64,000 nt of DNA from Streptomyces griseoloalbus (lineage in GTDB: Bacteria > Actinomycetota > Actinomycetes > Streptomycetales > Streptomycetaceae), in assembly GCA_014650015.1 (NCBI GenBank), contig BMUD01000001.1:228197-292196 (forward strand). Reading direction: 5' to 3'. Within the stretch, counting starts at the first letter, position 1. Each line of letters begins with the position of its first letter. The notes beneath the pieces were generated by a model. The model had not been told where the DNA came from. It searched no databases and worked only from the letters and a program-made list of their open reading frames with translations. Of this stretch, positions 1 through 9,145 are shown piece after piece. A program made the position numbers and the translations under genes.

Positions 1-1174
1 TGCTGTGCGTGTGGACGCCCGCGTTCTGCAGGAAGATGCCGCGGCCGGTGACGTCGATGGCGTAGTTGCGGGCGACGTCGAAGCGGCCGTGGCCGTCGAG
101 GCGGATCCGGTCGCGGACCGGGTCGAGGAAGGCCGGCGGCTCGTAGTGGTAGCCGGTGGCCAGCACCAGGCCCTCGGTGCGGATCTCGAAGTCCTTGCCC
201 TGCTCGTCCTGGCGGAAACCGAGCGTGTACCCGCCGTCCTCGTACCGCGCGGTGGTGAGGGAGGAGTTGGTGAGCAGCCGGGTGGGGACCGGCCGGTCGC
301 CGCTCACGACGTTCTTCTGGTACAGCAGGTCGAAGATCGCGTCGATCAGCTCCGAGTTGATGCCCTTGAACAGGCCCTTCTGCTGCTTCTCCAGCCGGTA
401 GCGGGTCTCCTCGGGCAGCGCGCGGAAGTAGTCGATGTAGTCCGGGGACGTCATCTCCAGGGTCAGCTTGGTGTACTCCAGCGGGAAGAACCGCGGGGAG
501 CGGGTGACCCAGTTGAGCTGGTAGCCGTGGACGTCGATCTCGGAGAGCAGTTCGTAGTAGATCTCGGCGGCGCTCTGCCCGCTGCCGACGATCGTGACCG
601 ACTTCTTCTCCAGCAGCTCCGCCTTGCGGTGCATGTAGCGCGCGTTGTGGAAGAGGCCGCCGTCCAGGCCGCGGCACGGCTCCGGGACGAAGGGGACGGT
701 GCCGGTGCCGAGGACCAGGTGCCGGGCCCGGTACGTCTCACCGGCGGCCGTCGCCACGACGTACAGCCCGGCTCCCTCGTCGTACGTCACCTCGGTGACC
801 GTCGTGCCGAAGCGAATGCTGCTCAGCTGCTCGGCGGCCCAGCGGCAGTAGTCGTCGTACTCGACGCGCAGCGGGTAGAAGTTCTCCCGGATGTAGAACG
901 AGTACAGCCGGCCCTTCTTCTTCAGGTAGTTGAGGAAGGAGTACGGGGACGTCGGGTCGGCGAGGGTGACCAGGTCCGACATGAACGGCGTCTGGAGGTG
1001 GGCGCCGTCGAGGAACATTCCGGCGTGCCACTCGAAGTGCGGCTTGGACTCCAGGAAGACGCCGTTCAGTTCGTCGATGGGCTCGGTGAGGCAGGCGAGG
1101 CCGAGGTTGAAGGGGCCGAGCCCGATGCCCACGAAGTCGTAGGTCGTTCTCGTGGTGTCAGGAAGCGCGGTCAA
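1..1174 (-). CDS. desB: Lysine N6-monooxygenase of desferrioxamine synthesis, N-terminal part (cut by window edge)
   Basis: FAD/NADPH-dependent hydroxylase that converts cadaverine to N-hydroxycadaverine in desferrioxamine biosynthesis. The reading frame runs off base 1, so about 391 residues are present. The N-terminus carries the FAD-binding [10 protein letters not shown] motif typical of ornithine/lysine N-monooxygenases. A TTG start at 1174 gives a protein beginning [14 protein letters not shown] and overlaps the desA stop (1158-1160), which implies translational coupling to desA. The family and the desA neighbour make the assignment firm. The downstream desC and desD would lie outside the window. 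The start codon is inferred; no better ATG lies in frame upstream of the FAD motif. Confidence 0.88.
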   Translation of the reverse strand, partial: MTALPDTTRTTYDFVGIGLGPFNLGLACLTEPIDELNGVFLESKPHFEWHAGMFLDGAHLQTPFMSDLVTLADPTSPYSFLNYLKKKGRLYSFYIRENFYPLRVEYDDYCRWAAEQLSSIRFGTTVTEVTYDEGAGLYVVATAAGETYRARHLVLGTGTVPFVPEPCRGLDGGLFHNARYMHRKAELLEKKSVTIVGSGQSAAEIYYELLSEIDVHGYQLNWVTRSPRFFPLEYTKLTLEMTSPDYIDYFRALPEETRYRLEKQQKGLFKGINSELIDAIFDLLYQKNVVSGDRPVPTRLLTNSSLTTARYEDGGYTLGFRQDEQGKDFEIRTEGLVLATGYHYEPPAFLDPVRDRIRLDGHGRFDVARNYAIDVTGRGIFLQNAGVHTHS

Positions 1175-2600
1175 GGGACTCTCCCAAGTACTGCTCGGCG
1201 TGGCCGGCGATCAGATCGAGGACGGCGGCGATGTCGGCCGTCGTGGTCTCGGGGTTCAGCAGGGTGAACTTGAGATAGTGTCGCCCGGCGACCTTGGTGC
1301 CCGCGACCACCGCGTCACCGGAGGCGAACAGGGCCTTGCGGGCGTAGAGGTTGGCCCGGTCGATCTCGGCCGGGTCGGTGACGGTGGCCGGGATGTGGCG
1401 GAAGACCAGGGTGGACAGGCTCGGCTCGACCACGACCTCGAAGCGCGGGTCGGCGGCCAGCAGCTTCCAGCCCTCGGCCGCCAGGTCGCAGACCTCGTCG
1501 AAGAGGCTGCCGATGCCGTCGGCGCCCATCACGCGCAGCGTCATCCACAGCTTGAGCGCGTCGAAGCGGCGGGTGGTCTGCAGGGACTTGTCGACCTGGT
1601 TGGGGATGCACTCCTGCACCATGCGGCGCGGGTTGAGGTAATCCGCGTGGTAGGTGGCGTGCCGCAGGGTGGTCGCGTCGCGGACCAGGACGGCCGACGA
1701 ACTGACCGGCTGGAAGAAGGACTTGTGGTAGTCGACGGTGACGGAGTCGGCGCGCTCGATGCCGTCGATGCGGTCCCGGTACTTCAGCGAGGCGAGCAGA
1801 CCGCAGCCGTAGGCGGCGTCCACGTGCATCCAGGCGCCGTACCGCTCGCACAGCTCGGCGATCTCCGGCAGCGGGTCGATGGAGCCGAAGTCGGTGGTGC
1901 CGGCGGTGGCGACGACGGCCATGGGAACCAGGCCGGCCTCGGCGCAGCGCTCCAGCTCGTGGGCGAGGGCGATGGTCTGCAGCCGCTTGTCGTGGTCGAC
2001 GGGTATCGCCACGACGGCGTCCGGTCCCAGGCCGAGCAGTTTCGCGGACTTCTTCACGCTGAAGTGGCCGGCCTCGGAGGCGAAGACGCGCAGCCTCGCC
2101 AGGTCCTCGCTCTTGGCCTCCTCGCGGGCGAGCAGCAGCGCCTGGAGGTTGGACTGGGTGCCGCCGGAGGTGAACACGCCGTCGGCGGCGGCGCCGAGGC
2201 CGATCCGAGCCGCCGTCCAGTCGATAAGTTTCCGCTCGATGAGGGTGCCGCCGGCCGACTGGTCCCAGGTGTCCAGGGAGGAGTTGACGGCGGAGAGCAC
2301 CGCCTCGCCGAGCACCGCCGGGATGACGACCGGGCAGTTGAGGTGGGCGAGGTAGCGGGGGTGGTGGAAGTAGATCGCGTCCCGGAGGTAGACCTCCTCC
2401 AGCTCGTCCAGCGCCGCGGTGGTGTCGCGCAGCGGCTGGTCGAGGTCGATGGCGTCGATGCGGGGGGCGAGGGCGTCGACCGTGACGCCGGTGAACGGCC
2501 GGTCGGTGGTGGCGAGTTTGGCGGCCACCCGCTCGACTCCTTCGGTCACCGAGCGGCGGTACCGCTCCGCGGTGGTGTCGTTGAGCAGGTGCGAGCGCAT
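1158..2600 (-). CDS. desA: PLP-dependent lysine decarboxylase, first step of desferrioxamine synthesis
   Basis: Decarboxylates L-lysine to cadaverine, the diamine building block of desferrioxamines. It is 480 aa and belongs to the group II (aromatic-L-amino-acid/glutamate type) decarboxylases. HVDAAYG supplies the cofactor-binding Asp near residue 261. DYHKSFFQP contains the PLP Schiff-base lysine near residue 293. The ATG at 2600 has a ggagga ribosome-binding site 6 nt upstream. A perfect iron box lies 61 nt upstream of the start, so transcription should be repressed by a DtxR/IdeR-type regulator (DmdR1) when iron is plentiful. It forms an operon with desB, whose start overlaps the desA stop. 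Confidence 0.93.
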   Translation of the reverse strand: MRSHLLNDTTAERYRRSVTEGVERVAAKLATTDRPFTGVTVDALAPRIDAIDLDQPLRDTTAALDELEEVYLRDAIYFHHPRYLAHLNCPVVIPAVLGEAVLSAVNSSLDTWDQSAGGTLIERKLIDWTAARIGLGAAADGVFTSGGTQSNLQALLLAREEAKSEDLARLRVFASEAGHFSVKKSAKLLGLGPDAVVAIPVDHDKRLQTIALAHELERCAEAGLVPMAVVATAGTTDFGSIDPLPEIAELCERYGAWMHVDAAYGCGLLASLKYRDRIDGIERADSVTVDYHKSFFQPVSSSAVLVRDATTLRHATYHADYLNPRRMVQECIPNQVDKSLQTTRRFDALKLWMTLRVMGADGIGSLFDEVCDLAAEGWKLLAADPRFEVVVEPSLSTLVFRHIPATVTDPAEIDRANLYARKALFASGDAVVAGTKVAGRHYLKFTLLNPETTTADIAAVLDLIAGHAEQYLGESLDRAS

Positions 2601-2660
2601 GGGGGGTCCTCCGGTGGGGACGGTCCGGTGTGGGGCGGGGAGCGGCCCCGGATGCGTTAC

Positions 2661-2679
2661 TTAGGTTAGCCTAACCTAA
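2661..2679. promoter_or_regulatory. Iron box (DmdR/IdeR operator) upstream of desA
   Basis: A 19-bp palindrome, ttaggttagcctaacctaa, lies between the reductase stop and desA. It matches the actinobacterial iron-box consensus recognised by DtxR-family repressors (DmdR1 in Streptomyces). It sits at promoter distance from the desA start. Confidence 0.93.
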
Positions 2680-2759
2680 GTAACTAGGTGTACCCTCGTG
2701 CCTCGATCGTGACGGCGATCACTTAGGTGTCGGGAGCGGGCCGGGGTCACGTGCAGGCC

Positions 2760-3677
2760 CTAACCCTCTTCACGGAGCTGCTCCTCGGTCATCCCGCGGC
2801 GCCAGTAGCCCACGAACGTCACGCGCCGGCGGTCGATCCCGCGCTCACCCACGAAGTGCCGCCGCACCTGCTTCACGCGGCCCGACTCGCCCGCGATCCA
2901 CACGTACGGCCGCTCGGCGGGCGGGAGTTGGGCGGTGCGCAGGCTGTCCAGGGCCATCGGGGCGCCCCGGTCGCGCGTGGCCCCGGCCCCCTCCTCGTCC
3001 CGGACGAACCAGGTGATCTCGGTGTCGGCCGCGGTCGTCAGGTCCTGGATGTCCCCGGAGCGCGGGACCTCCAGCCAGATCCGGGCGCGGGTGCCGGCCG
3101 GCAGGGACTCGAGGACGGCGGCGGTGGCGGGCAGGGCGGTCTCGTCGGCCCAGAGGAGGACCAGGTCGGTGTCCTCGGGCGGACGGAAGCGGATCGCACG
3201 GTTGTCGGCGACCGCGGGACCGAGCAGCAGCACCCGGTCACCGGCGGCGGCGCGGGCGGCCCAGCGGGAGGCCGGGCCGGCCTGCGGCGAGGTGTCCGGG
3301 CCGATGCCGTGCAGCACGAAGTCGATGTCGACCTCGGTGGTGTGCCCCTCGGCATCCGCGCGCAGCGCCCGGAGCGTGTACGAGCGCATCACCGCCCGTA
3401 CGTCGTCGGGGAGTTCGCGCCAGCGCTGCCACCAGTCCCCCCCACTCCCGGCTTCGCCCGAGCGGGGGGACCCCCCTCCCTCTTCGAGCGGCACCACCGG
3501 CTCGCTCTGCCCCGGATGCGGCAGGAACAGCGACAGGGACTGGTCGCACCCGGCGGAGCGGAAGGCCCGTAGATCGGGCCCCGCGAAGGTGACCCGGACC
3601 AGGGACGGGCCGAGCCGCCTCGTCGTCACGACCTGGAGGGAGAAGAAACGGAACGGGGAGGCTACGGCCGTCGTCAC
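2760..3677 (-). CDS. Siderophore-interacting FAD/NAD(P)H ferric-siderophore reductase
   Basis: Cytosolic flavin reductase of the SIP (ViuB-like) family, expected to reduce ferrioxamine and release iron after uptake. It is 305 aa from a GTG at 3677. The N-terminal FAD domain carries MRSYTLR (RxYT-type FAD motif, near residues 98-103), and the C-terminus has FVGYWRRG, typical of the family. It lies 30 bp downstream of desE, so it is probably co-transcribed from the desE iron-box promoter. Residues about 64-81 (rich in G, S and E) are an in-frame insertion relative to the family. They are encoded by what looks like a common Streptomyces interspersed repeat (3435-3479). The FAD domain is otherwise intact. 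Confidence 0.85.
   Translation of the reverse strand: MTTAVASPFRFFSLQVVTTRRLGPSLVRVTFAGPDLRAFRSAGCDQSLSLFLPHPGQSEPVVPLEEGGGSPRSGEAGSGGDWWQRWRELPDDVRAVMRSYTLRALRADAEGHTTEVDIDFVLHGIGPDTSPQAGPASRWAARAAAGDRVLLLGPAVADNRAIRFRPPEDTDLVLLWADETALPATAAVLESLPAGTRARIWLEVPRSGDIQDLTTAADTEITWFVRDEEGAGATRDRGAPMALDSLRTAQLPPAERPYVWIAGESGRVKQVRRHFVGERGIDRRRVTFVGYWRRGMTEEQLREEG
3435..3479. repeat. Streptomyces-type interspersed C/G-rich repeat inside the reductase gene
   Basis: A run of C, then a short hairpin-like core (actcccggcttcgcccgag), then runs of G and C. From memory, very similar elements are scattered through Streptomyces genomes, both between and inside genes. Here it keeps the reading frame and adds a Gly/Ser-rich loop to the siderophore reductase. 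Confidence 0.55.
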
Positions 3678-3707
3678 GGGGGCTCCTGCGTGTCGGGACG
3701 GTCGGGG

Positions 3708-4757
3708 TCAGCTGACCTTCTTCGCGTTCTCGATGGCCTCGGCGAGGTTGTCGAGCAGGGGCGTGCACTTGTCGTAGGAGAGGATCGGCTCGGGGGAGCG
3801 GGAGATGACCTGACCGGCCTTGACCGCGGGGAGCTTCTTCCAGGTCGCCTCGGTGATGTCGGCGGGCTGGATCGTCGAGGCGCGGTCGTCCATGATGATC
3901 ACGTCGGCCGGGTGCTTGTCGACGTTCTCCCAGCTCAGGGTCTCGAACCAGCCGTCGGTCGCCTTCTTGGCCTCCTCGGTGGGCTCGACCAGGTTCACGC
4001 CGAGGGCCTTGAAGTACTCCAGGTCGACGGAGAAGTTCGAGCCGGAGACGTAGAAGACGTCCGGCGCGGCGGAACCCGCCAGCACCTTGATCTCCGGCCG
4101 GGCCTTGGCGGCCTTGCGCAGCCGCTCGGCGGCGGCCTCGAACCTCTTCTTCGCCTCGACGACGTTCGGCGCCTTCATGTCGGCGCCCAGCGACTCGGCC
4201 AGCTCGGCCATGCGCTGCAGCGGCCGCGGCAGTTGGCGGTCGAAGACGGAGACGGCCACGCTCGGGGCGAGCTGGGCGATCTTGTCCTTGGAGACCTCCG
4301 GGACGTACCAGAGCGTCCCGGCGTCGTCGAACGTCGTGGTGATGAGCACCTCGGGCCGGAAGACCGCGTACTGCTCGACGTTGAAGCTGTCGAACTTGTT
4401 GCCGAAGACCGTCAGCTTGCTGACGTCCATGTCGCCGGCCTGGACGTCGGCCTTGCCGTCGGTCGTCCTGGTCGGGCCGAAGACGCCCTCGACCTCGACG
4501 CCGTAGTCGTGGAGGGCGGCGGCCACGCCCGTGAAGGCGACGATCCTGGTGGGGACGTGGTCGAGCTCGACGGTCTCGCCGCGGTCGTCCTTGAAGGACC
4601 ACGGGCCGGACGTGGACGCGCCGGCCCCCGCCGAGTCCGAGCCGCCGCTTTTCGCGTCGTCGTCCCCGCAGGCGGCGAGCACGGCGCCGAGTCCGAGGGC
4701 GCCGCCGGCGGCGAGCAGTCCCCGGCGGGAGAAGCGGGCGGTGGTGGCGTTCGACAT
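3708..4757 (-). CDS. desE: Ferrioxamine ABC-transporter substrate-binding lipoprotein
   Basis: Extracellular binding protein that captures ferric hydroxamate siderophores and hands them to an ABC importer. It is 349 aa. The N-terminus has a twin-arginine FSRRGLLAAGG segment followed by a lipobox, LAAC, so it is probably Tat-exported and lipid-anchored at the cysteine near residue 29. The rest is a periplasmic-binding-protein domain of the FecB/FhuD type. No permease or ATPase gene is adjacent, so the importer must be encoded elsewhere. An iron box lies 66 nt upstream. The ribosome-binding site is weak (gaaag). The desferrioxamine setting supports the name DesE. Confidence 0.88.
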   Translation of the reverse strand: MSNATTARFSRRGLLAAGGALGLGAVLAACGDDDAKSGGSDSAGAGASTSGPWSFKDDRGETVELDHVPTRIVAFTGVAAALHDYGVEVEGVFGPTRTTDGKADVQAGDMDVSKLTVFGNKFDSFNVEQYAVFRPEVLITTTFDDAGTLWYVPEVSKDKIAQLAPSVAVSVFDRQLPRPLQRMAELAESLGADMKAPNVVEAKKRFEAAAERLRKAAKARPEIKVLAGSAAPDVFYVSGSNFSVDLEYFKALGVNLVEPTEEAKKATDGWFETLSWENVDKHPADVIIMDDRASTIQPADITEATWKKLPAVKAGQVISRSPEPILSYDKCTPLLDNLAEAIENAKKVS

Positions 4758-4822
4758 GGGAGGGTCTGCTTTCGTGCGTACGGAGCCGGCCGTGACTGAC
4801 AGAGGCTTGGGTCAGAACAGGC

Positions 4823-4841
4823 TTAGGTTAGCCTAACCTCA
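4823..4841. promoter_or_regulatory. Iron box (DmdR/IdeR operator) upstream of desE
   Basis: Reads ttaggttagcctaacctca, 17 of 19 bases identical to the copy before desA. It is placed to repress the desE-reductase transcript when iron is abundant. Confidence 0.92.
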
Positions 4842-4983
4842 TGATCTGTCCAGGGGGGCGCTCGGTATGCATCCCCTCGCGACCGGCCGGAATGCCTGCC
4901 CCGTACCGTGATTCGGGTCACGCGCGCAGACGGACGGCCCGCGTCGTGGCGGACGCGGACCGTCCCCGAAGGGGTACGGCGGT

Positions 4984-6144
4984 TCAGCCCGCCAGGCCCA
5001 ACTCCCGGGCGATCAGCATGCGCTGGACCTCGCTCGTGCCCTCGCCGATCTCCAGGATCTTGGAGTCGCGCCACATGCGGGCCACCGGGTACTCGTTCAT
5101 GAAGCCGTAACCGCCGTGGATCTGGGTGGCCTCGCGCGCGTTGTCCACGGCGACCGTGGAGGAGTACAGCTTGGCCAGCGCCGCCTCCTTCTTGAAGGAG
5201 TCGCCGGCCACCAGCCGGCTCGCCGCGTCACGCCAAGCGAGGCGGGCCGTGTGGGCCTTCATCTCCATGTCGGCGATCTTGAACTGGATCGCCTGGTTGG
5301 CGCCGATCGGGCGCCCGAAGGCGTGCCGCTCCTTGGCGTACTTCACCGACTCGTCCACACAGCCCTGCGCCAGACCGGTGCCCAGCGCCGCGATGGCGAT
5401 GCGGCCCTCGTCCAGGATGCGCAGGAACTGGGCGTAGCCGCGGCCCACTTCGCCCAGGAGGTTCGACGCCGGGACGCGGACGTCCTGGAAGGACAGCTCC
5501 CTCGTGTCCGACGCGTTCCAGCCGACCTTCGAGTACGGGGCCGCCACCGTGAAGCCCGGGGTGCCCGACGGGACGATGATCGACGAGATCAGCGGCTTGC
5601 CGTCCGGCTTGCGTCCGGTGACTGCCGTGACCGTGACCAGACCCGTGATGTCCGTGCCCGAGTTGGTGATGAAGCACTTGGTGCCGTTGACGACCCACTC
5701 GTCCGTCGACTCGTCCAGGCGGGCCGTCGTACGGGTCGCGCCCGCGTCGCTGCCGCCGTCCGGCTCCGTGAGGCCGAACGCGCCCAGGATCTCGCCCGAG
5801 CACAGGCGGGGGAGCCAGGCCCGCTTCTGCTCCTCGGTGCCGAACAGGTGGATCGGCATCGCGCCGAGCGAGACACCGGCCTCCAGGGTGATCGCCACCG
5901 ACGAGTCCACGCGGGCCAGTTCCTCCAGGGCCACGCCCAGCGCGAAGTAGTCGCCGCCCATGCCGCCGTACTCCTCCGGGAACGGCAGACCGAACAGTCC
6001 CATGCGGCCCATCTCCCGGACGATCTCGTACGGGAACTCGTGCCGCTCGTAGAAGTCACCGATCTTCGGCGCCACGACGTCGTGCGCGAACTCCTCCACC
6101 GTGCGGCGGAGTTCTTCCAGTTCGGGGGAGAGCTTGTGGTCCAT
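4984..6144 (-). CDS. Acyl-CoA dehydrogenase of a short/branched-chain type
   Basis: FAD enzyme that introduces the alpha-beta double bond into an acyl-CoA. It is 386 aa with the usual N-terminal helical, middle beta and C-terminal helical domains. AFGLTEPDGGSDAG and the C-terminal GYGFMNEYPVARMWRD motif are visible. The catalytic base is the Glu of GEGTSEVQR (near residue 368), the position used by short/medium-chain enzymes; isovaleryl-CoA dehydrogenases use another site. It lies 6 nt after the HMG-CoA lyase, at the end of a leucine-type degradation operon. Its position suggests isovaleryl- or isobutyryl-CoA as substrate, and the S. coelicolor equivalent may be AcdH. The exact substrate cannot be read from sequence. 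Confidence 0.85.
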   Translation of the reverse strand: MDHKLSPELEELRRTVEEFAHDVVAPKIGDFYERHEFPYEIVREMGRMGLFGLPFPEEYGGMGGDYFALGVALEELARVDSSVAITLEAGVSLGAMPIHLFGTEEQKRAWLPRLCSGEILGAFGLTEPDGGSDAGATRTTARLDESTDEWVVNGTKCFITNSGTDITGLVTVTAVTGRKPDGKPLISSIIVPSGTPGFTVAAPYSKVGWNASDTRELSFQDVRVPASNLLGEVGRGYAQFLRILDEGRIAIAALGTGLAQGCVDESVKYAKERHAFGRPIGANQAIQFKIADMEMKAHTARLAWRDAASRLVAGDSFKKEAALAKLYSSTVAVDNAREATQIHGGYGFMNEYPVARMWRDSKILEIGEGTSEVQRMLIARELGLAG

Positions 6145-6150
6145 GGTCGT

Positions 6151-7098
6151 TCACTGCTCCTGGTGGGAGAGGGCTCGGACGGTGCGGGACGGGCTGGGTC
6201 GGCCCAGGTGGGCGGCCATCCAGACGCTTGTGGCGACCAGACGGTCGAGATCGACCCCGGTGTCGATGCCGAGTCCGCGCAGCATCCACACGAGGTCTTC
6301 GGTGGCGAGATTGCCGGTGGCGGACTTCGCGTACGGGCAGCCGCCCAGTCCGCCGGCGGAGGCGTCGACCGTGGTGACACCCCGCTGGAGCGCGGCCAGC
6401 GTGTTGGACAGCGCCTGGCCGTAGGTGTCGTGGAAGTGCACGCCCAGGGCGGACACGGGCACGTCCGCCTCGGTCAGGGCGGTGAGCAGGGCGGTCACAT
6501 GGCCCGGGGTGGCCACGCCGATGGTGTCGCCCAGGCTCAACTCGTCGCAGCCCATGGCGAGGAGGGCCCCGCACACCTCGACCACCCGGGAGATCGGGAC
6601 CGCGCCCTCCCAGGGGTCGCCGAAGCACATCGACAGATAGCCCCGGACATGGACGCCCTCCGCCTTCGCCCGCCTCACCACCGGCTCGAACATCGCCAAA
6701 GCCTCGTCCACCGTGCGGCTGAGGTTGGCCTTGGCGAAGGCCTCCGTGGCGCTGGCGAACACCGCGACCCGCCGGGCCCCGAGGGCCAGCGCGCGCTCCA
6801 GGCCGCGTTCGTTCGGCACCAGGACCGGCAGCGACACCGGCAGGTCGGCGACCGCCGGGTACAGGTCCTCGGCGTCCGCCAGTTGGGGCACCCACCTGGG
6901 GTGGACGAAGCTCGTCGCCTCGATCGTGGTCAGGCCCGTGCCGGCCAGGCGGCGGATGAACTCCGCCTTGACGGCCGTCGGGACGGTCGCCTTCTCGTTC
7001 TGCAGGCCGTCGCGCGCGCCGACCTCGTGGATGCGGACCCGCGCGGGCAGGCCCTGGGCCGGTACGGCCATGGGCAGGCCCAGTTCCGTGGCGTTCAT
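6151..7098 (-). CDS. Hydroxymethylglutaryl-CoA lyase
   Basis: Cleaves HMG-CoA to acetyl-CoA and acetoacetate, the last step of leucine degradation. It is 315 aa and a TIM-barrel HMGL-like enzyme. EVGARDGLQNE carries the catalytic Arg29-Asp30 pair. HFHDTYG (His near 221 and 223) is the metal site. GGCPYA carries the signature Cys near residue 254. The ATG overlaps the stop of the upstream carboxylase alpha gene by 4 bp and has a ggaggag ribosome-binding site, so the genes form one operon. An equivalent of LiuE in the liu pathway. Confidence 0.9.
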   Translation of the reverse strand: MNATELGLPMAVPAQGLPARVRIHEVGARDGLQNEKATVPTAVKAEFIRRLAGTGLTTIEATSFVHPRWVPQLADAEDLYPAVADLPVSLPVLVPNERGLERALALGARRVAVFASATEAFAKANLSRTVDEALAMFEPVVRRAKAEGVHVRGYLSMCFGDPWEGAVPISRVVEVCGALLAMGCDELSLGDTIGVATPGHVTALLTALTEADVPVSALGVHFHDTYGQALSNTLAALQRGVTTVDASAGGLGGCPYAKSATGNLATEDLVWMLRGLGIDTGVDLDRLVATSVWMAAHLGRPSPSRTVRALSHQEQ

Positions 7099-9131
7099 CG
7101 CGTCTCCTCCTCCACGGCCGCGATGACGGCCAGCACCTGGTCCATGGCGACCGTCGTGCCGGGAGCCACGTCCAGTTCGGTGACCGTGCCGGCGTGCGGG
7201 GCGGAGATGACGTGCTCCATCTTCATCGCCTCCACCACCAGCAGGCTCTGCCCGGCGCTCACCTCGTCGCCGACGGCGACCTTCACCACCGTCACCGTGC
7301 CGGGCATCGGCGCGGTCAGCGAGTCGGCGCCCGCCTGGCCGGCGCGGGTGAGGGACGCGGCGACCGGGTCGTGGTCGCGCACGTGCCAGGCATCGCCGTC
7401 ACGGCCGAGCCAGGTGCCGTCCGGCAGGGCGGCGAAGGCGTGGGCGACACCGTCGAGCAGGAACGTGAACCGGTGCTCGCCCCCCGGCCGCGGGGGCACG
7501 CCCCCGGACCCCCGCACAGGCGTGTCGGCCCCCGGCAGCAGCAGTTCCGTCCCTCCGTCCGGCGTGCTGCGCACGCGCACGGTCACCGGGTCGTGGCCCG
7601 GCACCCGCAGGTGGTGCGCCGTCCAGGCCCGCTCGCCGCCCATGCGCCAGCCGTCCGCGGCGGCGAACGGGTCGGCCCAGCCGGCGGCGCCGCCGGCGGG
7701 CGCGAGCCGGGCCTGGCGCAGCAGCGCCGCCGCCGCGTACGCCTCCGCCGGCACCTCGTCCGCCACGAGCCCGTCCACCTCACGCTCGACCAGCCCCGTG
7801 TCCAGCTCGCCCGCCACCACCGCCGGGTGCGCGAGCAGCCGCCGCAGGAACCCGGCGTTGGTCTGCACGCCCAGCGTCACCGTCTCGGCGAGCGCCGCCC
7901 GGAGTCTGCGCAGGGCGGTCGCGCGGTCGGGGCCGTAGGCGATCACCTTGGAGAGCATCGGGTCGTAGAGGCTGCCGACCTCCGAGCCCTCGCTGAGCCC
8001 GGAATCGGTGCGGACGCCGTCGCCCTGCGGTTCGCGCAGCCGCAACACCGTGCCGCCGGAGGGGAAGAAGCCGCGCGCGCCCTCTTTCACGGACACGGTC
8101 TCGGCGCAGACGCGGGCCTCCACGGCGTGACCGGTGAGGGTGATGTCCTGCTGCGCGAACGGCAGGGGTTCGCCCGCCGCCACCCGCAGCTGCCACTCCA
8201 CCAGATCGAGCCCCGTGATCAGCTCCGTGACCGGGTGCTCCACCTGGAGGCGGGTGTTCATCTCCATGAAGCAGTACGCGGACGGGTCCTCGCCGGGGAC
8301 GATGAACTCCACGGTGCCCGCGCCCCGGTAGCCGCAGGAGCGGGCCGCCTGGACCGCCGCCTCGCCCATCGCGGCCCGGGTCGCCTCGTCCAGCAGGACG
8401 CTGGGCGCCTCCTCGATGATCTTCTGGTGGCGGCGCTGGAGGGAGCACTCGCGCTCGCCCAGATGGACGACGGTGCCGTGACCGTCGGCCAGGACCTGGA
8501 TCTCGATGTGCCGGGGGCGGTCGATCCACCGCTCGACGAGCAGGGTGTCGTCGCCGAAGGAGGCGCGGGCCTCGCGGCGGGCGGCGGCGATCTCGTCGGC
8601 CAGCGTCGAAGCGTCCCGCACCAGGCGCATGCCCTTGCCGCCGCCGCCCGCGGACGGCTTCAGCAGCACCGGCATGCCGATCCCGCGGGCCGCCTCGGCG
8701 AGCTGCCCGTCCGTCAGCCCGCTGCCGCTGGAGCCGGGGACCACCGGGACCCCGGCCGCCTGCACCGTCTCCTTGGCACGGATCTTGTCGCCCATCAGGG
8801 AGATCGCGTCCGCCGGGGGCCCGATGAACACCAGCCCCGCCCGGGCGCACGCGGCCGCGAAACCGGCGTTCTCGGCGAGGAAGCCGTACCCGGGGTGGAC
8901 CGCCTGCGCACCGGTGCGGGCGGCGGCGTCGAGCAGCCGCTCCACCGACAGATAGCTCTCGGCGGCCGGCGCCGGTCCGATCCGGACCGCCGTGTCGGCC
9001 TCCCGGACGTGCCGGGCGCCGGCGTCCGCGTCGGAGTACACGGCCACCGAGCGCACGCCCATCGACCGCAACGTGCGGATGACGCGGACGGCGATCTCGC
9101 CCCGGTTGGCCACTAGCACTGTCTCGAACAT
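7095..9131 (-). CDS. Acyl-CoA carboxylase alpha subunit: biotin carboxylase plus biotin carrier (probable 3-methylcrotonyl-CoA carboxylase)
   Basis: ATP-dependent biotin carboxylase fused to a biotinyl carrier domain, 678 aa from the ATG at 9131 (MFETVLVANRGEIA). The frame is open further upstream but crosses the beta-subunit gene, so that extension is rejected. The biotin carboxylase domain fills about residues 1-450, with the glycine-rich ATP loop GGGGKGM. The C-terminal carrier has EAMKMEH, with biotinyl-Lys near 637. It lies 14 nt after the beta subunit and overlaps the HMG-CoA lyase. With HMG-CoA lyase next door, 3-methylcrotonyl-CoA is the likely substrate (LiuD-like). Acetyl/propionyl-CoA is the alternative. 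Confidence 0.87.
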   Translation of the reverse strand: MFETVLVANRGEIAVRVIRTLRSMGVRSVAVYSDADAGARHVREADTAVRIGPAPAAESYLSVERLLDAAARTGAQAVHPGYGFLAENAGFAAACARAGLVFIGPPADAISLMGDKIRAKETVQAAGVPVVPGSSGSGLTDGQLAEAARGIGMPVLLKPSAGGGGKGMRLVRDASTLADEIAAARREARASFGDDTLLVERWIDRPRHIEIQVLADGHGTVVHLGERECSLQRRHQKIIEEAPSVLLDEATRAAMGEAAVQAARSCGYRGAGTVEFIVPGEDPSAYCFMEMNTRLQVEHPVTELITGLDLVEWQLRVAAGEPLPFAQQDITLTGHAVEARVCAETVSVKEGARGFFPSGGTVLRLREPQGDGVRTDSGLSEGSEVGSLYDPMLSKVIAYGPDRATALRRLRAALAETVTLGVQTNAGFLRRLLAHPAVVAGELDTGLVEREVDGLVADEVPAEAYAAAALLRQARLAPAGGAAGWADPFAAADGWRMGGERAWTAHHLRVPGHDPVTVRVRSTPDGGTELLLPGADTPVRGSGGVPPRPGGEHRFTFLLDGVAHAFAALPDGTWLGRDGDAWHVRDHDPVAASLTRAGQAGADSLTAPMPGTVTVVKVAVGDEVSAGQSLLVVEAMKMEHVISAPHAGTVTELDVAPGTTVAMDQVLAVIAAVEEETR

Positions 9132-9145
9132 CTTCGTCCGTTCCC

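Noticed and set aside
5-2669. Long forward open frames opposite desB and desA
   Set aside because: They are antisense shadows with Val/Gly/Arg-rich composition. The minus-strand frames carry clear FAD and PLP enzyme motifs.
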